From Parietaria judaica (taxonomy: Eukaryota > Streptophyta > Magnoliopsida > Rosales > Urticaceae): DNA of 64,000 bases. The notes under the pieces were generated by a model. It did not search any database. It worked only from the letters and a program-made list of their open reading frames with translations, and was not told where the DNA came from. The DNA is taken from assembly GCA_954871525.1 (NCBI GenBank), contig OX940861.1, positions 34,795,201 through 34,859,200 of the forward strand, read 5' to 3'. Below, one piece after another: positions 54,853-64,000 of the stretch. How positions within the stretch are numbered: the stretch's first letter is position 1; each line of letters opens with the position of its first letter. A program made the translations under genes and the position numbers.

Positions 54853-56023
54853 AATAACATTGTCTTATTTAAAGATTAAAATATGGATGATAATTCTTAT
54901 AGAATAATATCATTGTCTTATTTTAATATTTCATAAATAATTATTAATGGGCAAAGAAATGATTAATGATAATTCTTAGAGAATAAGTATCATTAACATA
55001 AAATTATAATTATTCATCATAGATATAATTTGTTATAACCTATTTTCATAACCCTTAAATATAGTGTCTATGTTTAGATCATTATTAATATGTCAATATG
55101 GGATAGATATAAATAATAAAGAGTAAATGTAAAAGTGTTTATTATTAGTCGGAAAAATTTCAACCGTACAATCTTGCCTAAGGAAGAGGGAATCAAAAGT
55201 GGGGCCGGTTCACCATCCACTTCTGGGTAACCGGTTAGGACCCCTCCCATCGACCTAGAGAGCGTAGGGATTGATCTATCACTACCGACGAAATAATAAA
55301 CATATATCTTAGGCTTATTTAAATTACGTGTCGTAATGATTAAAACCAAAATATAAACTTTTAATGTGTCATTAATAGATAGTTTATATAATAAGTTTTT
55401 ATAACTTAAAAAAAAACTAAAAACATTACTTTTCTAAAAAACAATGGCAAGTATAGAATAAAACAAAGGTCTCCATTATTATTGTCACAAAGTCTGCTGA
55501 CCACGCCGCCTCGAGTCACCCTAGTGTGTCCATTCCCCAAGGAAGGTGTGCTTGTAGAAGGTTTAACACCGTGATAGTTCCAAAAGAATATGGGGACGGA
55601 GAAATCTTGGAAATGGACCGCGAGTCACCCTAGTGTGACCATTCCCTAAGGACGACGTTTCCAAGAGGATCCCGAGAACCGAAAATAATGGGTTAAGCTT
55701 GCACGGAAGTTGGTACTTCCCGACCATCTACGGTGATAGTTAATAATCATAGGGAACTTTGATGGTTCTTGTTATGAATATTAATTAAGTTTATAACTAA
55801 AACTTAGTATAACCAAACTACACGGTTGATACCGCGAGTCACCCTGGAGTGACCATGCCACTAAGGACGGCAACGACGTGTACAGTCGGTTAAATTATCA
55901 CGAAATAGTTAAAGGGTTTAAATTAACGTTTTTCCCAGAACATGTTTGCATCATGTAACTATTTCGAACAAATATTTTATAAAACATTCTACCTATAATA
56001 AAGTTTAATAAGTTTCTTTTTCA
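54853..56023. other. unassigned stretch with a thrice-repeated motif
   Basis: No gene found. GAGTCACCCTAG followed by GTGTGACCATTCC-like and AAGGA words occurs at 55513, 55622 and 55836. The segment lies just upstream of the copia 3 coding region and may be its rearranged leader. Confidence 0.5.
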
Positions 56024-57777
56024 ATGCCAGTTAAAATGTCTTTCGACAAACAAGAAATGGAACTCTCTGCTCTGACGCTCAAGTCTCAAAACCAAAGCGA
56101 TATGGCAAAAGTCACGAAATCCTTAAGCAAACTAGCTATGAGTGGATCTTCGAAGAAGATCCGAATGGCAGATCAGAATGTAACAAACTCAATGAACAAG
56201 AGGAAGAGAATTATTGGAAACCATGAAGAAAATTTCCAGAATAGGAGTACAAGCAATGCTGATTGTTCAGCATTGGAATCATGCTTCGTTGACAACTCAT
56301 CCTTCAATTGGATCTTGGATTCAGGAGCAAACGATCATGCATGTAATTCTCTTCAGTCCCTTGATTCATTAGAAGAGATAAATGAAGGACCAGCTTTAAA
56401 AGTAGGAAACGATGAATTTCTACAAGCAAAAGCTGTGGGAAATTTGCGACTGACATTTGGAAATAAGTTCTTATTTGTTAATAATGTATATTATTACCCA
56501 AATGTCTGCAGGAATATACTATCGGCTTTTCTGTTGTACAAACAAGGGTACACATTAAATTTTCGTGGGTCCCATTGGGTCATCACGAAAGATGGTGTAT
56601 ACATTTGTACTGCCAAAGCAGAAAATGGGTTGTATATTTTGAGACCAGATTATGGGAGTTGCATGAATGTTGAAATGTTCAAATTGGCAATGCCAAGGTC
56701 AATTAAGAAACCCAAAATTGACAATGATGTCCAAACATATATATGGCATTTAAGATTGGGTCATATTAATCTAGACAGGATAAACAGGATGGTAAAGAAG
56801 GGACCCCTTAAAGAACTAAAAATCGGTTCTTTGCCTGTTTGTGAATCCTGTATAAAGGCTAAAATGACCAAAATATTTTTTTTCTGTAAAAGGTCAAAGA
56901 GCCACTAAACTATTAGAACTCGTCCACACAGATGTATGTGGTCCCATGAACATACAGGCGAGAGGAGGAATTAAATATTTTTGTCACCTTCATTGATGAC
57001 TATTCAAGATATGGTTATGTCTACCTAATGGTTAAGAAATCTGAAACCTTGGGTAAGTTCAAAGAATTTATAGCAGAAAGTGAAAATCAACTTGGACTAT
57101 CATTGAAATCTCTTCGGTCGGATCGAGGAGCAGAATACCTTGATCATGATTTTAGTGATCTCTTGATTGAAAAAGGTATAGTATCCCAATTGACTGCTCC
57201 TGACACACCAGAACAGAATGGTGTTGTAGAAAGGAGGAACATGACCCTACTAGAAATGGTAAGGTCCATGCTGAGCTATTCATCACTACCCAACTCATTA
57301 TGGGGATATGCTTTGTTGACGGCAACCAACATTTTAAATGTTGTGCCATCAAAATCTATTTCAAAAACTCCCCTTGAATTATGGAATGGCAGAATACTAA
57401 ATCTGCGACATTACAAAATTTGGGGGTGTCCAGCACATGTACGGACAGGAAACAGGAATAAACTGGAATCACGAACTGAAGTATGTCTGTTTGTGGGATA
57501 TTCCAAAGAGACAAAAGGAGGTTTGTTTTATAGTCCAGAAATCAAGATTGTATTTGTTTCAACAAATGCTACGTTTCTGGAAGAAGACTATATGATGAAC
57601 TTCAAACCTCGAAGCAAAATAGTGCTTGAGGAATCGTCAGGTAATAAAATCACAACACCGGCAACAGTGCTTGTTGTCGAAGAGAGTGCGGAAACCACGG
57701 TCCCAAATCAGAACCAAGGGGTACTCAGACGTAGTGGGACATTCAAAAGATCTGTTAAGCGCTACGAGCACACCTAG
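56024..57777 (+). pseudogene. pol: copia 3 protease and integrase
   Basis: A short gag tail leads to the protease motif NWILDSGANDHAC (about 56305-56345). GAG-pre-integrase follows (YIWHLRLGHINLDRINRM, VCESCIKAKM). A frameshift falls at the T-run near 56875-56885 and another near 56980. The integrase core has D in [11 protein letters not shown] in SLRSDRGAEYLD and E in GVVERRNMTLLEMV, then WGYALLTATNILN and YKIWGCPAHV. A TAG at 57775-57777 ends the frame before reverse transcriptase. Confidence 0.85.
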
Positions 57778-58705
57778 TTGGAATTTCACCTAGCTGTTAC
57801 AAATACTAGTGTTGAAGATCCCATAGGCTATAAGAAAGCTATGATGGATCTTGATAAGGGAGAATGGCAGGAAGCCATGAACCAAGAAATAGAATCAATG
57901 AATTCTAACAAAGTCTGGGAACTTGTAGACTTACCGGATGACTTCAAAACCATTGGCTGTAAGTGGGTATACAAGAAAAAGAGAGGAGTGGACGGGAAGG
58001 TTGAAACCTTCAAGGCTAGACTAGTTGCTAAGGGTTTTTACCCAGAGGGAAGGTATTAATTTCGATGAGACCTTCGCTCCAGTCGCTAAGTACAAGTCCA
58101 TCCGGATTCTCATGGCCATAGCCTGCAGTCTCAATTACGAGATTTGGCAGATGAACGTCAAAATCGCCTTCCTGAACGGGTATATTAACGAAAACATCTA
58201 TATGGACCAACCAGAAGGGTTCGTGCAGTAGGGTCAAGAAAGGAAGGTTTGCAGATTACTCAAATCCATTTATGGATTGAAGCAAGCTTCCAGATCCTGG
58301 AATCTAAGGTTTGATGAGACCATCAAGACCTATGGATTCATACAGAACATCACTGAGGCATGCATTTACAAACTCAATGATGATACCGTGGAGATATTTC
58401 TCGTTCTATACGTTGACGATATTCTTCCCATTGGAAACATTGTGAAGAGGCTATCGGACGTGAAAGCGTGGCTATCTACGCAATTCCAAATGAAAGACAT
58501 GGGAGAAGCCAACTATGTTTTTGGGATCCGTATCTTTAGGGATCGCAACAACAGGCTTCTAGCCTTATCGCAAGCGCCTACATTGATAAGGTGCTTGATC
58601 GTTTTGCAATGGAAAACTCCAAGGGAGGTAATTTACCAACCAGACATAGAGAGTTCCTTAACAGGAAACAGTGCCCTACTTCCCCGGAAGAGCAACAAAA
58701 AATGA
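57778..58705 (+). pseudogene. pol: copia 3 reverse transcriptase
   Basis: Frame-linked pieces give WELVDLPDDFKTIGCKWVYKK, a frameshift near 58040, INFDETFAPVAKYKSIRI, MNVKIAFLNGYINENIYM, a TAG at 58229-58231, SIYGLKQASRSWNLRF and the polymerase box LYVDDILPIGN. The catalytic YVDD is kept, but several breaks precede it. Another frameshift lies near 58575, after ALSQA. Confidence 0.85.
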
Positions 58706-59394
58706 GGCAAATAGCCTATGCTTCAGCAGTCGGAAGTCTGATGTACGCCATGTAGTGTACTAGGCCAGACATCTGTTACGCTGTGGGAATTGTTAGCAGA
58801 TACCAATCCAACCCCGGTATGGCTCGCTGGACTGCAGTGAAGAACATTCTCAAGTATCTTCGGAGAACGAGAGACTATATGTTGGTGTTTTCAAGATCAG
58901 AAATGAATCCACTAGGTTAAACTGAATCAGACTTTATGTCTGATAGAGATGCGATAAAATCGAGGTCGGGAGCAGTGTTCACCCTTGTTGGTGGAGCGAT
59001 ATTCTAGAGAAGCGTAAAGCAATCCTGTATCGCAGATTCCACAATGAAAGCTAAATGCGTGGTAGCCTGTGAGGCAGCCAAAGAATTAGTTTGGCTCAAG
59101 AATTTCTACATAGAGCTGGGAGTTGTTCCTGATGTAGATGGGCCCCAAACACTATATTGTGACAACAGTGGTGCGGTGGCAAATTCTAAAGAGCCCAGAG
59201 ACCATAACAAGGAGAAACATATAGAACGCAAATACAATCTCATAAGAGAAATAGTGCTTCTTGGCGACGTAAAGGTCGTGAAAATAGCTTCGGAAGATAA
59301 TCTGGCTGATCCACTCACCATGACGTTGCCAGAGAAAATATTCAGAAGGCATCTGGCGAACATGGGTCCGAAAGACATGGGTCATCTTCTTTAA
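58706..59394 (+). pseudogene. pol: copia 3 RNase H
   Basis: Pieces include IAYASAVGSLMYAM, a TAG, TRPDICYAVGIVSRY, KNILKYLRRTRDYM, then a stop where the usual tyrosine stands. The following TDSD motif reads TESD, so the first catalytic aspartate is changed. The last frame (59044-59394) has KAKCVVACEAAKELVWL and the typical end ADPLTMTLPEKIF, stopping just before the polypurine tract. Confidence 0.85.
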
Positions 59395-59409
59395 GTACAA
59401 GTGGGAGAT

Positions 59410-61353
59410 TGTTGGACATGTGTGTCCATAAACAAGATAATTTTTATCCATTTGTAAAAGATTATGACAAGTCGTTGAATAAAGGTGGTGCTTATTATGA
59501 TAATCTTATTATAGTTTCTGGTATAGTAAAATAGAATGTTTGATCCTTAGTTCATAAAGGATGCAATTATGTTATTATTATCACAACAGAGTCAATGTGA
59601 GGAAGAATTAATAATCATAATAAATGAACTTAAAATGTCTGTGACCTGATTAACTGGGTGGGAGCCCATTAATCGTATAAGGTCATTAATGTGACTAAGT
59701 GACAATCCTATTCTGGATTTTGTGTGTGTCACACTCACTAGAAGTGCATTAACTATGAAGTGTCTTCATACTAGACTAGACCTTACTTAAACTCCGGAAG
59801 TTATCATATAAGACCGTCACTGATAACTTGGAATTGAGTCACTAGTAGATGATCAAATAGATATTCGATCTAAGTCCTGAGTGATCTTGTGTCCGAGCTG
59901 CTGGCTTGATTGTTCTTTGATTTAACCGTTAAAGAACACAATATATTACTGTTGTTCCCAACACTATTATTTTGGGAACATGATAGTCAGCAGTAAGGGT
60001 CGCTTGGTCATAGACATGGGCATCACACAGCTCACTTCAGAGTCATGATGATCCCTTGATTGTCGGTGGTGAGAAGTGAGAGGTACCCATGCGCAACTTA
60101 TGAATCGAAACCATAAGTGGGTTACTGATGATATTACTGACTGAGTCAAGGATGAAAATGCAATGAGGGGCATAACGGTAGAAACCGCCTGCTCATGTGT
60201 GGATCATCAAGTGAAAGATCAGTAACTCGAATTTGATTGTATCAATGGACACCCTGCTGTAATTAAGGGAATAATATATATTGTATCACTAAAGAGTGCA
60301 GCCTCGGGTTTATACTGGAATAACACTGGGGTTTGACGAACACCCTAGCAGTTCGTTGGAGCTTAAGTGATACGGGTCCATGGTCCCCAGAATAGCTCCG
60401 TAACGGATGATACGTACGTGATAGAAACATTTTGAGATGTTTTTTTATCATTTGGCAAGACTTATAAAACTGAAGTCAGTGATACACATCAGATAGTTTT
60501 ATCAGTAGCGTGGCAAAAGTACCATATCTTGGTAACCGAAATTAACTGACAAAAGAAAGTAGAATTTGGATTTTCTTTCAATATGAAAGTTGTTGGAAAT
60601 TAAAGACTAAGAAACTTTTCTTTTAGAACCGAGTCGTTTCGACGCACGGTTTGTAATTTAGAGAATTTCTAAGTTTGTGATCGTTTCGGTAAACTATGAA
60701 ATTAAATCACATGTCACGAATTTAAATGATGGTGTGTCACCATGACATTTGAATGTGTGATATTGAGATCAGAGGACATTGATATAATTTGATTATTCGA
60801 AATTTGATTATTAATATCTTATTAATAATTAATCAATAATTAATAGATTTATATTAATATGTAAATAATATATATCTATATATATTATATGTGTAAAATT
60901 GAATTATGCCTTGAAATGTGGAACCATATGACATTCGAATGGATAGGCTTTGGTATTTTCATAATTGCGGCATAAGTACCAAATATTTTGGTATTTGAGA
61001 AAAACCCCAAAATCAATTTAATCCATTGGATCGGTTATGATTAAACATCAACCGTTGGATTAAGATAATTGATATATTCGAAATTAATAACATGGTGACC
61101 AAGTTTTGTTTTTCGAATTCAACTAATTAATTATATCCGTTAGATCGGTCTAAGATTTAATCTTTACCGTCGGATTGGAAATTAATTAATTATATATATT
61201 ATATATATTAATTTTGAATTATATATTTGGATAAATTTGAATTAGGATTTTATTAAATCTATTAATATTTTATTTTATCCTAAACTAATTTGATCCATTA
61301 GATCGGTTTAAAGATTTATCTCAACCGTTGGATCAAGATAATTAGAATTCGAA

Positions 61354-61392
<39 letters not shown>

Positions 61393-62123
61393 GAATTTCA
61401 TGGATAAGAAGATAAGATTGGATTTTTGATTTTATCCAAGTCTTTCTTATTTAATTAAATCCCTAATTAATTATATCCCTTGGAATTAGATAAGATTAAA
61501 TCTAGACCATTGGATTGAAATAATTAATTATATTTAATTAATGGAATTTGAAATTATGGGAGATAATTTTTCTAATTGGGTTACAGTCTGAGCTTATAAA
61601 TAGTGAGCTCATTCTACACATTTTTCACACCTTTCCCCAGAGAAAAATTCGAACTCTCCCTCTCCCTCAGGGTCTGTGAATTTTTCCTCTAATCTGTCTT
61701 TCTGGTTCAGCTTAAGAGACTTAGTTCTCCAGAAGCTTAAAAAGAACCATCAGTTTAAATTTTGCGACGGAGTCCTACCGGCAAAGCCCACGCTTCGGTA
61801 CGAGGAATCCAGGAGAATATCCCGGAAGATCACAGGAGTTTCCCTCAGCACCAGCGGAGCCCTGCCCGATTCAGAACGCGCAACCGGAAGTCGACAATAG
61901 AGGTACGGCCTTATGCATTGGGCTAATAAATGCGACCATTTACTGCTTTCTATTTATTTCCTATAAATGACTAGATTATTAATAATGATTTATGAATATT
62001 AAATTACATAATATTTATCGGGTCTTGTAATATGGTTATTATCCGATGTTCGGATCGTTGGTCGGATAATATGTTTTCCACTTAAAATAATTTTTTAAAT
62101 GTTACCCGGACGGTCCGACAACA
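59410..62123 (+). repeat. 3' LTR of copia element 3 (about 2.7 kb)
   Basis: Begins TGTTGGACATGTG directly after the polypurine tract. The proposed end is GTCCGACAACA at 62123, chosen because it mirrors the start; no partner LTR is present to confirm it. The middle is A/T-rich with repeated forms of ATCCATTGGATCGGTTTAAG (about 61020-61340) and an (AT)n run near 61365. A transcript leader with a short open frame (61676-61900) lies near the end. Confidence 0.6.
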
Positions 62124-62143
62124 CAAATCGACATCAACTCCTT

Positions 62144-62929
62144 TGTTGTTTGTGAATGAGAAAAACATAAAGTGAGATGTCACAACATGTCACATGTTTT
62201 ATTCAGAGAATATATTATTCAATGAGTATCAGGCCCGGTTTGTTCATTCCCACTTCAAAGAACAAAGCATGATGTGATACTAATGTCGTAGCATTCTTAT
62301 TACACAAATTCCATATCTGTGAATCACATAGTTTAACGAGACAATATCAAGACACCAACCGTCGGGTATTTGATCTATTATTTGGGTCTTGCCCATTGAC
62401 TAGTCAAATGTCATAAAGTGTCACAAGAAATTATGTACACATTTCAGGATTTAGGTAATTACTAAAATACCCCTCGTTTTATGATTTCGAAGCTTCGAGT
62501 AATTAATTGGTTTTACCTCGAACTTCAAAGTGTCATAGGTCTAGTTCAGTGTCTTCATTAAGACATCAAGAATAAACTCTGTCACAACTCTCAATATCAC
62601 AAGATCCGATATCAGTAGTTTATTCAAACAATCATTAATCGGATACGATTGCCTCATCAATACTATGATTGCAAACTGTTGATTTTAAACTTATCGAGAA
62701 GAGATATCTTGTTAAGTCTATACTTAACTCTTCTTTCGTTGATGATAGTTTCAGGGCGTAGACACATATGCATAAACACAAACTTAAATAAATAAGAATG
62801 AATATTTAATCTTTAGTTAGTTCTCAGCAAAAGAACATAATCGTATTATTACATCGATTACTTTATTAATAAGCTATTTTATTTGCTAAAAGGTCCTTCA
62901 TGTCTCATTTGTGGGCATAAATCCCAACA
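62144..62929 (-). mobile_element. probable solo copia LTR
   Basis: The minus strand starts TGTTGGGATTTATGCCC at 62929, a common copia LTR start, and ends ..CAAACAACA at 62144. Flanking pentamers TCCTT and CCCTT are a weak TSD. No coding sequence adjoins it. The left border is inferred. Confidence 0.45.
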
Positions 62930-63343
62930 CCCTTTGTGTTTAAACCATTTTCCCCCTGAGGTTTTAAGCTTCAGGGGTCGGGGTCTTTTCAGGGCCTTTG
63001 CTTCTGAGCTCTTGCTCGTGGGCTTTGCCAAGCTTTCTCAGGGGTCGGGGTCTTTTCAGGGCCTTTGCGTATGAGCTCTTGCTTGTGAGCTTTGCCAAGC
63101 TTTCTCTTAATCAGCTTTGTCAAATGTTCTCAACAATTATTTTGGCCCAAATCATTATGTATCGAATAAATGTTTATCATTTATTCAAAATATATTTATT
63201 TTTCTATATAGTCTCTTAATTAAGACAAATTTGTATATCAACAAGTTTGATGCTCGAAACTAGTACATATATGTGCGCAAATTTACTATTCTTAGATACC
63301 CTATATCTATGTGTTCATAAGCTAATCCTCGTTCGGTTATAAA
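62930..63343. other. intergenic stretch, no gene seen
   Basis: Apart from the 67-bp duplication, only A/T-rich DNA without coding pattern. Confidence 0.5.
62972..63105 (+). repeat. 67-bp tandem duplication
   Basis: CAGGGGTCGGGGTCTTTTCA starts at 62972 and again at 63039; the two copies differ at a few bases. Confidence 0.9.
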
Positions 63344-63646
63344 CTAATTAATTTCTACTTTCTCGGTTTTGTAGCTGAGTACATAAGTTTTTGCATTTAT
63401 TGAAGGTTTAACTCTTGAACAACAATCTCGAGAAAAAAAAATACAAACAAAGAAATGCACTTTTCCTCCGAAGTTGGTAATATAGGTTTCGCCAATCAGA
63501 TTCATGTGTAATGATTCCGAAACTCTAGATGTAGTATGTCGGAGTTCTTGCGCTATTTCCTCAATTTCCATGGTCCACGAAGAGCATTGTGTGTTCTCAA
63601 GCCTGATAAACGTCAAACTCTTGAAAAAAGTTTCATCAATTTCCAT
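63344..63646 (-). other. possible NLR C-terminal fragment, 100-codon ORF
   Basis: Open frame MEIDETFFKSLTFIRLENTQ, CSSWTMEIEEIAQELRHTTS. The pattern 'short beta segment, then ..W..E.A.EI..E' loosely resembles the last repeat and tail of R1-type CC-NBS-LRR resistance proteins. No leucine-rich repeats are visible upstream (63647-64000), and no start context supports a gene. It could equally be a chance ORF. Confidence 0.2.
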
Positions 63647-64000
63647 GATTTCCTTAAGTCAACTAGCGACAAACATCTCATTTTTCTTCGACAACAGTTA
63701 GTGAATTTACTAATTGCCCTTCACCGATTATTTTGATAATCTGTGAAAAAGGCGCAATCGATTTGAACCTCGACACTGGAGTTATTAGAAGCCGATGTCC
63801 TTGAGTTTTCTTTTATATCAATATTGGTCTCGAACTTCTCCAACGGACATGTAATCACGAGCAATCAGTTGGTTTGATTTGATAGCTCATAACCTTATGA
63901 AAGCAATGCAAAGAAAGTTGTACCAGTCATTTTATTGACTGAAGATAGGAAAATGTTTTTGATTAATGTGTATCTGTTATGATTGACGTCCTCAAGATAC
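63647..64000. other. window end, nothing identified
   Basis: No convincing coding sequence or repeat on either strand. Confidence 0.5.

Larger units (their letters stand above)
56024..62123 (+). mobile_element. 5'-truncated Ty1/copia element 3 with 3' LTR
   Basis: Plus-strand protease, integrase, reverse transcriptase and RNase H, then a polypurine tract (AAGTGGGAGAT) and a 3' LTR starting at 59410. Most of gag, the primer-binding site and the 5' LTR are missing. At least four frameshifts and five stops are visible, so this is an old copy. Confidence 0.85.

Noticed and set aside
61676..61900. 74-codon ORF near the end of the copia 3 LTR
   Set aside because: Probably leader sequence of the LTR transcript; no domain and no sign of conservation that can be seen here.

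Overview
This is repeat-rich nuclear DNA of a flowering plant, most likely a eudicot. Evidence: an NPF (NRT1/PTR family) transporter gene with plant-type GT-AG introns, Ty1/copia and Ty3/gypsy elements of plant lineages, an L1-type LINE with the plant DUF4283/zinc-knuckle ORF1, a DUF1985 (Ulp1-MULE) fragment, and Mutator-like and hAT MITEs with clean target-site duplications (TSDs). The species cannot be named from this sequence. No CRISPR, rRNA or tRNA gene was seen.

Layout. 1-4.2 kb: minus-strand copia element 1 (gag-pol, several lesions) ending in a 452-bp hairpin that abuts an NPF pseudogene. 4.75-6.13 kb: Mutator-like foldback element. 7.18-10.39 kb: the one apparently intact host gene, a four-exon NPF5-like transporter on the minus strand (574 aa predicted). 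12.2-13.5 kb: second Mutator-like foldback. 14.1-17.3 kb: probable solo gypsy LTR with a hAT MITE nested in it. 17.3-19.9 kb: tandem repeats and a DUF1985 fragment. 19.9-24.1 kb: long gypsy LTR, primer-binding site and broken gag. 25-26.1 kb: decayed hAT transposase. 26.1-28.4 kb: copia LTR. 28.5-32.5 kb: truncated Tat-lineage gypsy (antisense gene plus 3' LTR). 32.7-33.1 kb: NPF relic hit by a third Mutator-like foldback (33.1-34.2 kb). 34.3-53.5 kb: one L1-type LINE on the minus strand, split in its endonuclease by a complete 12.7-kb Tat-lineage gypsy element (38,352-51,075). 53.9-54.85 kb: two tandem MITEs. 56-62.1 kb: 5'-truncated copia with a 2.7-kb 3' LTR. 62.1-62.9 kb: probable solo copia LTR. 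The end holds a weak possible resistance-gene fragment.

How the parts relate. The most informative unit is the complete Tat element. Its LTRs differ by 7 substitutions in 691 bp and it has the 5-bp TSD ATGAT. Gag and pol lie in one frame and are separated by UAG-CAA-CUA, which fits the tobamovirus-type readthrough consensus. On the opposite strand, between pol and the 3' LTR, lies a separate transcription unit with a TATA box, a PF04195-like domain, an 88-nt intron that restores frame and a long coiled coil, followed by a small ORF and a 63-bp minisatellite. A second, diverged Tat copy at 28.5-32.5 kb carries the same antisense gene with a TATA box at a similar distance from the ATG, which argues that this unit is conserved. 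The NPF locus is a small family: one intact gene and two relics on the same strand, both of them interrupted by transposons.
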